Assembly (NCBI GenBank): GCA_014058105.1
Contig: JACGCM010000325.1
Coordinates: 372,001 to 436,000 of the forward strand
Length of the DNA stretch: 64,000 nt
Source of the DNA: Kingdonia uniflora
Taxonomy: Eukaryota; Streptophyta; Magnoliopsida; Ranunculales; Circaeasteraceae
Direction: 5' to 3'
Shown: one piece after another, positions 1 to 10,851 of the stretch
Numbering within the stretch: the stretch's first letter is position 1
Layout: each line of letters opens with the position of its first letter
Program-made: the position numbers and the translations under genes
The notes under the pieces: model-generated
Databases searched by the model: none
Seen by the model: only the letters and a program-made list of their open reading frames with translations
What the model was told of the DNA's origin: nothing

Positions 1-1180
1 TTTGCTACTAAGGTTTTAGATAATTCAAAACCCTTTCTGAATTGCTATAGATAATATTTTTCTGTTTATTCGTTTGAGAGTTACAACCTTTTGAAACAAC
101 AGTAAAAACAGTCTCAGTAAAGGATGCCACTGTTCATTAATAACTTATTTTGAGCATTAGGAATGCTAAATTCTAGAAAACTTCCTTCTTAAATATTTTT
201 TATTTCTGAATTATCTTTCCAAATTGATATTATTTATTACTCTCTCTCAACCGAGCTGAAGGATATGCGTATTTGAAAATATGGACATCATAGACTATAA
301 TAAACTTAGAAATTGAATTAATATTGTTGTCACAAGTTCACTAATCATTATTCTCATATTTTGTAGGATAGTCACAAAATTGGAAATGAGACGGACAATA
401 TGCAAAGCTAAATGCATCATCAAATCCATCATTCTTGTACCCCCCAAGTGAAGGGGCATTTCCTTCTTTTGCCCCCTAAGTGAAGGGGCGGCCATAGCTA
501 CACCGGGAAAGACTTCCCGTAGGTTGGTACTTCTTAAAACTTGACATCTAGAAGTGGTACACATCCGTTCCGCCCCGGCACTAGGTCATATAAATTTGTG
601 TGGAGTGTACAAATACATGTTGGTCTAATAAAAAAAATTGCTGTGGTTGGATTGACATATTGTTATGTTTAATATTCTTTTTCATTCTAACATTAGTAAA
701 GGTAAAAACTGTTAGAGACTTGCGGGATTTTATTACCCAAAAAGCTCTCCAATAAGTGGGACCACCCATCAGGGATACGAAGAAATTTGTATCACACGAA
801 AATTGAACGTCCTAAACCTAAAAATAACTGATAATAAAAAAGAGTATAAAGATTCCTGCAAGATTTTATCACTCAACAGATAGGTGCACCGGACTGGGGT
901 ACAAGCACGGGTTCGTAGGATACGTCCCCAGCCTAGCGCCGCAAAATATTGGTTGTAGGTTTACGACGTCACCATTCCGAGTGCTGACGTACGATAAGGC
1001 GACTCGCTCGGAAATGAGGACTGAACATCTACTTTAAGCTGGTACTAGCATAGTAACGCAGGGGAGTATAGGAACCAAAGCCTTTTGTCATCCAACCCAT
1101 TTTGAACATAGAAGATTATAGGGGAGACCTAATTATTACTTTAAAAAAATATTGATGTGGTAGATTTTAGGTTTAATTGG
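1..1180 (+). other. Untranslated leader of element E
   Basis: No credible coding frame. The stretch 1-790 is similar, as reverse complement, to 43427-44400, and 850-1060 is similar to the reverse complement of 28500-28700. Those two places are the interrupted halves of one Athila leader, so this copy shows the uninterrupted order. Two direct copies of AAGTGAAGGGGC lie at about 449 and 479. Confidence 0.7.
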
Positions 1181-1215
1181 CTGTTTATTGCATTGGGTGT
1201 TGCTTTTATTTTAAA

Positions 1216-1560
1216 ATGTCATACATGCAAGAAGATTGGAATCCATAGAGCTCACAATTCGACATCCCGCAACAGCCTCAAAATCCTTTTTAATCATGGG
1301 ATCACCAAAATTCTCAATACGTAGAACATTTCCAATCCTATTCATATATGCAGGCCCATCAGTCCGTCCAGTCATCCAATCAGTTCCTACCTGATCCACC
1401 CAAACCTTCTTTAGACGATACCCTTACTCTCTTCATGCAACAATCAGTATTATTTCATTAACAAATGATGCAATTCCAGCAACTGACATTGGTGAATCAA
1501 ACTTCTACGACCCAATCTATCTCTAGATTAGAGACACAGATAACTTAGTTGTCAACTACG
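1216..1560 (+). pseudogene. Athila-type gag C-terminal remnant
   Basis: A degenerate frame beginning at an ATG after the leader is Gln/Ser/Pro-rich. It contains a PSLDDTLTLFMQQ segment followed by a heptad-like stretch ending near ISRLETQIT. This resembles the end of Athila gag, which usually reads P-S-L-E-D-x-L-x-x-F-M followed by L-E-x-Q-I-x-Q-L. At least three in-frame stops interrupt it. The gag core seen at 27889-28200 is absent here, so no particle protein could be made. The assignment rests on motif memory, not on a search. Confidence 0.45.
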
Positions 1561-1639
1561 TGGAGTAAAATAGAGCATGAAAAACTTCTAAGCAATGAAG
1601 AAGAATAATCTGAAGTTAAATCCCCTTGTGATTTAGAAA

Positions 1640-2577
1640 TGGATGAATTCAAGTGTAATCAAGGAATGTTTCTCTATGGGGTGAATGGATACCATATTGT
1701 GAGACAGATTTAGAAGATGAATATTTTAAGATTGACGATCCTATGTCACAAGAAGATCTTGAAGAAGCCCTCCAAATTCAACCATCGATGTCATCATCCA
1801 TCATTTCATTTGTCAACCCAATAAATTTATTGGAGGAAACTAGGACTGAGACTGAATATTTTTCTCTCTCCTTTAATGATTTTTTTGACGATGATGATGA
1901 CGAGATAAAATATAAATATATGGAATCACCATCTAATTATACGATATTATACGAGGAATTTGTAGATGATGATATTTGTACCAAAGAAATTGGAAATTGC
2001 CGAACCTGTTGTAGATGTTATCAACATGTCATTTCCTTCTCAGTCTTCTTATGAGTCACCTCAGCCTTGCCTTGAGCCGCGTCCACCTGACACAAATTGC
2101 GATATCGAAAACCAGTGCGTGGACGACCCTTCTTTACAGGATATATCACTATTATTGGGGGTTGATTCAATTTTGGTTGCTTCTTTATCAACCCTTCCTA
2201 TACTTATGCCTAGATCTTCATTTCACAAGCCACTTGGGGGTACCATAACTGTTAATGAATTTGAGGATTTGTTACGCGAGAACTCTAGTTGTACCTACTC
2301 TATTGATCAATGCTTGAATTATTTAAAGTACTGGGATGACCCTGTAATTCTTAAAATAGTACAAACATTATCACCTACAACTGAGTCATACCAACTTGAG
2401 CCTGACCCACAACCACCCGATCTACATCACTTTAATGGTTCAAGTCACTTTTTGGAAAATGATAAATATCAAAATACATTTTTGGTGTTTGGGGGTATAC
2501 CTTGTAAAATATCTCAAAGTGAGATTCCCCATAAATTAAATAAGGAAAATCTTTATCCTGGGGGATTAGACTCTTAG
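1640..2577 (+). pseudogene. Acidic ORF of element E, unrecognised
   Basis: Two overlapping frames (1743-2054 and 1966-2577) look like one former protein of about 300 residues broken by a frameshift near 1975-2050. The frame is open upstream of the 1743 ATG to about 1680. The N-terminal half is strongly acidic (runs of Asp near 1885-1905). The C-terminal half is Pro/Ser/Leu-rich with no motif I recognise and no membrane segment. It occupies the place where protease to integrase would lie in a full Athila element. It could be a captured or element-specific protein, or a heavily diverged pol linker. Confidence 0.35.
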
Positions 2578-4131
2578 TTATTTTTATGTATCATGATTGC
2601 ATCGGCACAATTAGGTACAGATAAGGAGAACCACTATTTTTTTATTATTTAGTTATTCAAGGATAAGGACAATTTTGGTGTTCCACGGTTATTTAAGGAA
2701 AACTTACAACCTGGATAGCTCATCAATTATTGTACTTTGTACCCGTTTAGACTTATATCATGACATTCAAGTTTGAGGGTACATTCGTCTGGCTGAAGAC
2801 GGTTAAATTTAGCGCTTCCTAGGACGCAACCCAAGGCACAATCAGGTGAGAAGTTCCAATTTTTTATTTACCGTTTTATGCATTAAATTTTGTTTTCAAA
2901 CATTGAGGACAATGTTTTATTTAAGTTTGGGGGTAGAAAAACTATTTCTTTAAATGCCTTTTGAAGAAAAGTGATATAATGGCACTTTGACAATTTCTGA
3001 TATATTTTTGACGAATTTCAAAATACTTAAACTGATTTTACCTTGATATAAATATTATGAAAAAACCTAAATTTTGAAATTGTACCAAGTATACAATAAA
3101 ATATTTTAGAATATCTTAAGCAAGATGTACTATTTTTTTATTAGCGACTAATTCAAGTTAACTTGGCATATTTTGAAAATGTGCACTTCACTGTAGTTTT
3201 GCAATTAATACCTTTAATAGATTTTTGCTCAGTATAAGGAAAATTAAGCATTTATGTTAGGAATAGTTTCCGACAAGGGAGACAACTACCTAAGAATAAG
3301 CTCATTCCTAAGAATAAATAATAAGCTAAATGTGCTTTAAAAACTTTCACGCTGCAAGGCTACTCGCATTATTAAGAGCTGAAAGGGGAAAAATTAACAC
3401 CAATCTCGAGTTTAACCATGAACTATGTGAAAAGAGCACAAGAAAATGTTACTTGTGAGAATCCTGAGTCTAGGTCATGATGGGACACCACACCCTAACA
3501 ACCTTAACTAACTGGCAGGGATTGTCGACCGAAAACTCCTTGTACGGAGGCTTCACTAAAAAATAATGTACTCAATAAGAAAAGGCTTTCAAAAGTAAAG
3601 AAAAAAGTAAAATTCTTAGAAGACGAATTGACTAAGGCTCTTGTCGAACTGACCGTTAATTTATTCTAGTAAGAACTAGACTACTAAAAACTGAGTAAAT
3701 TATTCTAGACAATGTATTAGGCGATAAAACTATTTTTATTGTACACTCAAATAGAGCTAAAGAAAAATACTTGAATCTCTTTCTAATTTTGAGGTAGTAC
3801 CTCTTGTTTCCGATAAGCTTAAAATATTCTTTGATATACTTGGGAGAATAACAAGCTTAAGGATTTTTTTCATTGGTATATTTTTGTCACAACAAAGTAA
3901 GGATAAGTTTACAGAAAATGAGTCATGTATATTCTAGAATTGTTTAAAATTTCATTATTGACTTTTGTGGGTATAGTCACTGCAAACCCATACGAGACAA
4001 CACTCGTCCACAAGGCTAAACCTAGGCGTTTAACGGCTTGCTGCATACGCTAAATACAGCCGCGTGATATGCGAAATTGGTTTTTGTTTACTTTTGCTCG
4101 AGGACTAGCAAAATATAATTTCGGGGTTATT
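2578..4131 (+). other. Post-coding 3' region of element E with polypurine tract
   Basis: No ORF of substance. It carries blocks conserved with the Athila element at 21510-22900 (reverse complement): an AGCGCTTCCTAGGACGCAACCC block near 2811, AGGACAATGTTTTATTTAAG plus a G-rich run near 2905, an ACTGGCAGGGATTGTCGACC block near 3512, and a segment near 3960-4110 ending TTTTGCTCGAGGACTAGC. The G-rich TTTCGGGGTTAT at about 4120-4131 directly precedes the LTR and is the likely plus-strand primer site. Confidence 0.6.
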
Positions 4132-5178
4132 TGATAGACACGTAATATTTACGTGTACAACTCCTAAATTTATATTTACCTAGTCATTTATTAAAAAAAT
4201 GTGACACTAATAGTGCTTTTGTTCATATTTATAGAAATCGGTCACATGATAAACAAGTCGTACATTTTTTCAGTTTTTAACGAAGAAAAAAAGTGATGCA
4301 CTCCAACAATGATTCTTATTTGAAGTTGTCAACCAAAGGCCCATGCATGGAAGCCCATTGAAGAAAATTAGATATAGATATTAATCTCATGAGTTGTAAT
4401 ATCTATGCATGATTTTAGGCATTGTTTAGGGGATTTTATATTAATGGTTATAATTAGTAACCCTTCCTATACTCTATAAATACGAGGGGAATCTCACCCA
4501 TGAGGGATCATCTTAGATAGTGTAAATATCAAGGTTCAATAACCAATAAAGTTCTTATTATTCCTTTTTTCTTGTTTTTTACTTTTATCGTAGTAATAGT
4601 AGTATGGCAATGATCAAAGGGATGAGTAGCTAATCTTCTTAGCCAAGGCTAGAGGAAGCTCCACCGAATGTAGCCTTAGTGTAGATTGTGTAGCTTAGTT
4701 ATAGTAATTACTTTCTCTTTATCGCGGAATATTGCATATTCATATTCCTTCGTCCTATGCTTGACCATAGCTAGAATTAGGTGGAATAAGGAATATAAGT
4801 AACCATCTTGTTTGATCATAACAAGATAGGCTAGGAACATGGAGAAGAGAACATAATTCATGCTTATCAACTAGACCATGGTTGAATAACTTGGTTTATG
4901 GGTAGTTCCGAATCAATAATTATTTTATCTCATGATGTATTGCATATACCCGATCGAGAAAATGCGATACAAGAATTCATGAATACTCTAACTTGGTATA
5001 CTATCTCAAGGTTACAACGGATAGAGTGGAATCACGACTTGGTTTCCTATCCAATCGAATCAACACCTTTTCTAGTTTGTGATTTATTTTAATTTCTTTA
5101 CTTATAAAAACCCAAAACTCATTCTTATTGGATAAAATTATTTGCTCAAAACATAATTTGCACCACAAGTCTCTTGGA
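4132..5178 (+). repeat. 3' LTR of element E (family X), left part
   Basis: Starts TGATAGACACGTAATATTTA and matches the complete solo copy at 54632-55746 up to about position 5175. There it is broken by element A1 and resumes at 13226. A TATA box sits at 4475-4482. Confidence 0.8.
4475..4482 (+). promoter_or_regulatory. TATA box of X-family LTR
   Basis: TATAAATA in the context TACTCTATAAATACGAGGGG. The same position is kept in the solo LTR at 54975-54982. It is the probable core promoter of the X-family element. Confidence 0.5.
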
Positions 5179-5880
5179 AGGTGAAGTCGGTTCTTATAAC
5201 GTAGAATCAATCTTCAATCAAAGGGACGCAAGCAATTGGTCTAGAGTAAGAACTAACTACAGAAAAATACTTGCGTAGAGGCCTGAATGTGACTCTCTAC
5301 GACCTCTGATGAGGATTTTTAGGATAGATTATATTACTGAAGAGTAATTGGTGGGTTCGAATACAGTGTGAACTGGGAGGTCGAATGTAAAATGCAAGAG
5401 GCTGGAGATGATTTTTCTAACCACCACTTGGTTTCCCCTCTCCTCTATTTATAGAGTCATAGGAAGCTGAGTCACCAAATGTGGGCCAGGATTACAAGAT
5501 TACTGTCAGGAAATCCTGGTGATTTATGACACTGGCTCTGTCTGTGCTGTCACTGTGATAGCTGTCTGACGTGTCTCTGTACTTCGGCATTGTAGCGCAG
5601 TGGTCGACCTATCACTGTAGTTATAAATGCCAATCATTACGAAGGCTTGTTTGGTGAGCTGGCTGTCTGTCCCGTCATACTTGAACAATGTGTAGATATG
5701 GTCGAAGAGTATCTGCCGTGACGTGTTAGTCTGTCCTCGAAGCTTTGTCTGGTGTCGAAGCTTCATCTTTGGGGGATCTCTGGGGAGTCTGTTTTAGGGA
5801 TTGAGTAGGCTTCAATACATTCGAGTAGGCAGTGAAGTGGGCTTCGACTTTCTGTCGAAGGCTACGAGTAGGCTACTATA
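5179..5880 (-). repeat. 3' LTR of A1
   Basis: Matches the 5' LTR 12503-13225 and the A2 LTR 59363-60087. The terminal TGTAGGGACCTAACTTCG segment is missing at the left edge. The right edge CTATA (5876-5880) is a mutated form of the CTACA terminus. A purine-rich tract (GAGAGGACGAA on the minus strand, 5881-5891) flanks it as the plus-strand primer. A TATA motif on the minus strand lies at 5445-5454. Confidence 0.85.
5445..5454 (-). promoter_or_regulatory. TATA box in A1 3' LTR
   Basis: CTATAAATAG on the minus strand, conserved in the 5' LTR (12791-12800) and in the A2 LTR. It sits mid-LTR, as expected for the retrotransposon promoter. Confidence 0.5.
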
Positions 5881-6046
5881 TTCGTCCTCTCTCAGCAAAG
5901 GTCTCGAAGCCAGGTGGAGAGGTGTTCATTGAGAAAACTATTTGTTCTTGGAATCTGAGCTGTTTGACTGTTGGTTTTTAGGTAAGTAATAAAAGAGGGT
6001 AATTTAAAGGTGCAGGTTGTTATAGGGTAATAAATGAGGTGAAGGC

Positions 6047-6053
6047 TATAAAG
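6047..6053 (+). promoter_or_regulatory. TATA box of antisense ORF1 in A1
   Basis: TATAAAG within GGCTATAAAGAT, conserved with 60254-60260 in A2. It lies about 80 nt upstream of the ORF1 start codon and on the strand opposite gag-pol. Confidence 0.4.
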
Positions 6054-6133
6054 ATGGGTTATAGTGAAGGGATGTTATATCTTCTCCCTTTTGCAGTAGT
6101 CTTCTGCTCTTTCTCCTGATTCTAAGCATTTGA

Positions 6134-6474
6134 ATAGATACCACGCCAAACACGCATTACCAGAAGAGGATGGGCTTCGCTCGTAATCGTCGAGTGGGGC
6201 AGAAGATGGCGGAACTGCATATGAAGTTTTTTGGACAGCATGATCTGAACTGGGACATGCCGAATCTTGTGGAGGTAGGACCTAAGGAGTTTATCAATGG
6301 TGATCCTTATGCCTATCTGTGGGAACAACTGATGTTTTACTTTACGACTGCTGAGAGGCGCGCTATCTCTTTCTGATGGCTCTGGCCGAAAGTCTTGTTT
6401 GTGCAGAAGAGATCATCGAGGAGCATAATGCGGCAAGCAAAGCTGGACCTTCTGGACGTAGGGATACTAGTTGA
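6134..6474 (+). pseudogene. Antisense accessory ORF1 of A1 (YxW family), broken
   Basis: Same protein as the ORF at 60341 in element A2. Seen here: the start ATG is ATA, an indel near 6357 breaks the frame after FTTAER, and the original stop TGA is at 6472-6474. Shared motifs are MPNLVEVGP, G-x-P-Y-A-Y-L-W-E-Q and FTTAER-R. It lies downstream of integrase but on the opposite strand, behind its own TATA box. It is a small protein of about 110 residues before decay, without signal peptide. Function unknown. The homology to A2 is direct; coding status is inferred from protein-level conservation. Confidence 0.55.
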
Positions 6475-7189
6475 TGTGGTAGATATTTGTATTTTGGCAT
6501 GCTTTTGTTTTTCTGTATGGGGTTTTTTGTTTGGAGTGGTAGTAGGAATGTAATCTGTTTGTTTGATCGGATATTTGAAATGGACAAAATATTTTCTGCA
6601 CACTGGTATTACTGTGCTTGATTGATAATATAGACAAATAGAGACAAAACTCTTGTAGGCACGCTTAGCACACACATGTTATCGAACTGTTAATGGTGTC
6701 GAGGTATAATGATATGATTGAAGGTAATAGTAGTCGAAGGTTATGATGAGATGCTGTTTGTGATGATCGATGGTTATAATGGATGAATGCTCAACGTTGG
6801 AGGTTACTCGACTAGAAGTCCTTGGGAATGAGGTTTGAATGCAGATACCGACGAATCTGTTACGTCTAGGAAGTTGGAAAGGTTGTATGTTGACTTTTCG
6901 AGGTTAGAAATAAAAGGTTGCCATTAATGCAGGTACCGTCAACGAATCAGTTACGTCGAAGTACTAGATCTCCAATGTTGAAACTCCGTGGTCGAACTCT
7001 TTTGATGTAGGATTTCTGAAGTGATGTGTGGTACCGGCCAAGATTGGCGATAGCTCGATCTCTGGTTTCATCGATCCATAACATGCTGCATGCAAGTTCA
7101 AACTCATTATCTTCATCTGGGAGGTTAGGGTCTCGAGTGGGTACTTCGAATTGAGTTGGTAATACAGCTTCAGTTCCATATGTTAGGAG
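6475..7189 (+). other. Shortened antisense/3' region of A1
   Basis: Matches 60830-61130 of A2 up to about 6925, then jumps straight to the integrase C-terminal part. The second ORF1-like gene and the ORF3 gene present in A2 are missing. A short motif (GCAGRTACCG...GTTACGTC) occurs twice, near 6840 and 6930, close to the junction. No other coding potential seen. Confidence 0.5.
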
Positions 7190-7990
7190 AAAGGGGGTGC
7201 ATCCTGTTGATTTTCTTGGGGCTGTACGATAGGCCCAGATGACATGTTGTAACTCTTAAACCCTTCGTCCTATCTTTTCATCGACTCTCTTCTTAAGATC
7301 ATTGACAATGGTTTTGTTAATTACTTCGACTTGACCGTTGCCCTGGGGATAGTAAGGTGTGGAGGGTGAGAGGATGATGTTGTGTTTTTTGAGAAAGTTT
7401 ATGGCTTTGTTGCCAACGAATTGGGGATCATTGTCGCATCAAATCATATGGGGACAGCCGAAGCGAGTGATGATGTTTTCCCATAAAAATTTAACAATTT
7501 CCTTTTCTCTAGTTTGGCATAGAGGTACAGCTTCGACCTATATGGTGATGTAATCGGTTGCGACGAGGATGTTTTCTTTTCTACCCAGGGCTTTTGGGAA
7601 GGGTCCAATGAGATCGATGGCCCATTTTTTGAATGGCCAGGAAACTTGACTAAAATGGAGGTCTTGAGAGGGGAAATGGATATCATGGACATGACGTTGG
7701 CATTTGTCACAATGTTTAGCATACTTTGAAGCTTGTTTTTAAATATCAGGCCAAAATAATCCTTGGGTGACAGTACGAAGGGTAATAGAATGACCAGCAG
7801 TGTAAGCACCGCAGGTTTCTTTGTGATGTTCGACTAAGATTTGAGAGGATTTGGCTTGGGATATGCATCGAAGGAGGACGCCATTTGGGGATTTTCGATG
7901 TAGTTGGTTTTTATGGATAATGTATCTGCGGTAGTTTTCCAGCAGCGATCGTTTGGCTTTGGCATCATCTGGGAGGATGGCATTGTTGAG
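7190..7990 (-). pseudogene. Integrase of A1
   Basis: On the minus strand the HHCC zinc region (H-K-E-T-C-G-A-Y-T-A-G-H ... C-D-K-C-Q-R-H) is followed by the catalytic core. The first Asp lies in WAIDLIGPFPK, the second in CDNDPQFVG, and the Glu in NGQVEVINKTI. A C-terminal part continues to about 7000. Integrase inserts the element cDNA into chromosomes. At least four in-frame stops and frameshifts are visible, so it is inactive. It follows the archaeal-type RNase H directly, the Tat order. Confidence 0.85.
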
Positions 7991-8099
7991 GTAATGAAGA
8001 AATAGTGTTCCCCAATCATCTTGATCGTGACTCTCGCCTCCAGTATTGATGGTATTGATTTCCATCTGGTCGATACTTGGGCGTTCGAGTACTTCGATA

Positions 8100-8530
8100 T
8101 GGTAGGTCCAAGATTTTGATTGTCCGAGCATAGCTGCTATATAGGCGAGGGCATCTGCATGTCGATTTTCTCCTCGAGGGTAATAAGTGATTGTGGATTT
8201 TTTGGGGAACCGGTCCATGTGCTGTCGCACAAAAAGAGCGTAGTCAGCCATGCGACTGTTAGCTTGGTTTTCTCCTATGTAATATCTCTGAACAAGTTGG
8301 GAATATGTAGAGACTACAAGTTTGGGAATGCCGAGGTCGAGTATGAGGTTGAGGCCATGGATCAAGGCTTCATACTCAGCTCTGTTATTGGAACATTCGA
8401 AGGTAAGTTTGACAACTTTCTCAATGCGGTCATTAGTGGGTGTTACCAAGGCAATACCAATTCCTGAGCCATTAGGTCCTGCTGATCTATCTGTGAATAA
8501 ATACCAGCCAGTGAGAGGGTCCTAGGGATC
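8100..8530 (-). pseudogene. Second (archaeal-type) RNase H domain of A1
   Basis: Contains NNRAEYEALIHGL, then the region STYSQLV where family members have DSQLV, and PRGENRHADALAYIA. This pattern (N-x-x-A-E-Y-E-A-L, D-S-Q-L-V, N-x-x-A-D-A-L) is the extra archaeal-like RNase H that distinguishes Tat/Ogre elements. The catalytic Asp of DSQLV reads Tyr here. Its N-terminal WYLFTDRSAGPNGSGIGI strand is visible near 8500, where the usual VDGS Asp pattern is weakened. It is fused in frame with the integrase zinc region (7739-8449). Confidence 0.85.
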
Positions 8531-8559
8531 TGCTATTTTGGGTTGGTCTTCTGATAAGT

Positions 8560-9117
8560 CGTCTTCATGTTCTTCCCAATCGACATCTTCGACCGGGAAG
8601 TATGCTAGAAAGTCTGCTACTCTTTGGCCTTTCTGGGATATTTGTTTCACGAAGGTAATGTCGTGTTCTCCAAGGTATACAGATCACTGTTGTACTCATC
8701 TGGAGTTTTTTTTGCTAAGTACTTCTCGAAGGGGATAACTGGTAATAACACGGATGGGATGACTTGAAAATATAGTTTGAGCTTACGGGCGGAATAAAAA
8801 AGTGTGAGGAACAAATGTTCAAGTTTGGAATATCAAGTTTCTGTGGGATTTAGAGTTTTACTGATGAAATATACAAGTTTTACGATGTTAGAATCAAGTC
8901 GAATGAACACTGAGCTGAGAGAGGTTTCTGCGGCAGCAAGGTATAAAGAGAGTGTTTTGCCTTTGATAGGGGTGCTGATAATCGGTGGACGACCAAGATA
9001 AGTTTTGAGTTCAAGGAAGGCTTGGTCGTACTTAGGGGTCCAGCCGATCTCAGGATTGTTCTTCTTTTTTACTTTGTGGACGCCCTGATCGCGTAAGAGG
9101 GAAAAGAGCCAAGCACA
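8560..9117 (-). pseudogene. RNase H (RT-linked) of A1
   Basis: Minus-strand reading includes LFSLLRDQ, GWTPKYDQAFLELKTYL, PPIISTPIKGKTLSLYLAA and VYFISKTLNPTET. This is the usual gypsy segment running from the end of RT into the RT-linked RNase H (F-x-x-L-K-x-x-L-x-x-P-P, L-Y-L-A, Y-x-S-x-x-L). It degrades template RNA during reverse transcription. Frameshifts and stops near 8640-8800 destroy the second half. Confidence 0.75.
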
Positions 9118-10125
9118 TCAATCTGAGGATTTATAAATGAAACGATTGAGGGCTGTTATCCTGCCTGCCACTTTTTGGACGTCTTTCCTAGTTTGGGGCG
9201 AAGGCATGTCTATGAGGGCTCGAATGTGGGTGGGGTCAATCTCTATCCCGCGTTTACTGATAAGGCGACCCAAAATTTTTCTGGATGACACGCCAAATTG
9301 GCACTTGTCTGGGTTGAGTTTCATTTTATACGTGCGAAGTATTAAAAAGATTTCTGAGAGATCTTGGATATAGGTATTTTTCTGAAGGCTCTTGCATAAC
9401 ATGTCGTCGATATAGACTTTGGCAGATTTGCCAAGCAAAGGTTTGAACATGGTTGTGACAAGGTGTTGGTAGGTGGCTCCAGCATTTTTAAGGCCGATGG
9501 GCATAACATTAAAACTGTAAAGGCCTTGCTCATTTATAAATGAAGTTTTAAGTTGATCTTCAGGGAGGAGGGGTACCTGATTGTAACCCGAAGCCGCGTC
9601 CATCATGGATAGGCGCTCGTGTCCAGCAATGGCATCGAGGAGTGTTGAGATAGTCGGTAGAGGGAAATTGTCCTTCGGTGTGTGCTTGTTAAGGTCTGTG
9701 AAGTCGACGCAGATTCGGATCTTTCCATTCATCTTAGGAACTGCTATAATGTTTGATATCCAGTCTGCGTACTTCACGTCTCTGATAAAGCTTACGGCTA
9801 TGAGCTTATCCACTTGAAGGCTCATTGCTTCTCGAAGTCGTGGTGCCAAGTTACGCTTCTTCTTTTTTACTGCTGAGGAATAGGGGATAAGATCGAGGTG
9901 ATGGCAGGCCAGGTTGGGGTCGACACCAGGCATCTCTTGAAATATCCAGGCAAAGATGTCTTTGTTTACTCGAAGGAACTCTAAAAGTTCGAGGTACTCT
10001 GACTCATTGAGGAAGGTTTCGATAAATGTACCCCGACCAGGACCGTCGAGTTTGATATAGACAGTGGGTTCAATGGGTGAAGTGGTATCTGTCGAAGTCG
10101 AAGGGATAGAAAAATGTTGTGATTG
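9118..10125 (-). pseudogene. Reverse transcriptase of A1
   Basis: The longest intact pol segment (9118-9933, 271 codons). Motifs in order: EMPGVDP, R-x-CVDFTDLNKHTPKDNFPLP, MMDAASGYNQ, F-N-V-M-P-I-G-L-K-N-A-G-A-T-Y-Q, the catalytic YIDDM, KCQFGV and GRLISKRGIEIDP. All three catalytic-site features (D in MMDAASGYNQ and the DD of YIDDM) are kept, so this domain decayed least. The upstream tether (GPGRGTFI ... DIFAW) extends to about 10125. It is closest in style to Tat-clade RT. Confidence 0.9.
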
Positions 10126-10851
10126 TTATGGGCGGCTGACAAGTTTTTGGGTTTGGTCGATCTCTAGGTGCTCGCATGAGCAGGCAAGGCGTTGAGAGCC
10201 TTTCAAATTCCAAGTACCCTCGTGATTGCTGAATCGAAGGGTTTGATGGTAGGTTGAAGGTATAACTCGCATGGCGTGAAGCCAATCTCGTCCGAGTATA
10301 CTGAGGTATTCAGACTTCTTGTCAATAACGATGAAGTTGGTTTGAAGGGTAATGGGGCCTGTGGTGACAGGTGGGCTGATACGGCAAACAGCGACTTGGG
10401 TTGATCCATTAAAACTTTTTAGTTCGATGTTGGCAGGGGTTATGAGGTCTGTTTTCTTCATGGTTTAGATTGTTTGGAGAAAAAGGATATCGGCTGCGCT
10501 CCCAGTATCTACGAGCATTGTATGGAGGACGAGGTTCTCAATCTTAATCATGATGACTAATGGATCGGAATGCGGGAAACGAACGTGTGAAGTGTCACAG
10601 TCGATGAAAGAAATAACTTCGAGTCGAGGGTGACAGCTTAATTCTGGCAAAAGGTTAGGGAATTTCTCCTGATAGGTAAGCTTGTAACATTCTTCAATGC
10701 ACTTTCGTATGTTCTTGGAATGTCCATTGTCTATGTTGTTGACTTCGATAAACTTGACTCTATAGATGTGCACCTCGGTTGGGTCAATAGTATGGGTGGA
10801 TAGAGATTTGAGGTAAGACCCATCAAGGTAGCTTGGAAGATTAACAATATA
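10126..10851 (-). pseudogene. Protease region of A1
   Basis: Two frames (10465-10773 and 10126-10461) form the protease. HTMLVDTGSAADILF holds the aspartic-protease D-T-G triad, and the following frame reads FIVIDKKSEYLSILGRDWLHAM, the typical Y-N-x-I-L-G-R-x-W-L-x-x-M block. A stop between them interrupts the polyprotein. It cleaves Gag-Pol in working elements. Confidence 0.8.

Noticed and set aside
8120..9373. Plus-strand ORFs over A1 pol (8120-8467, 8804-9001, 9137-9373)
   Set aside because: They are shadows of RT and RNase H on the minus strand and show no motif of their own, unlike the antisense ORFs beyond integrase.
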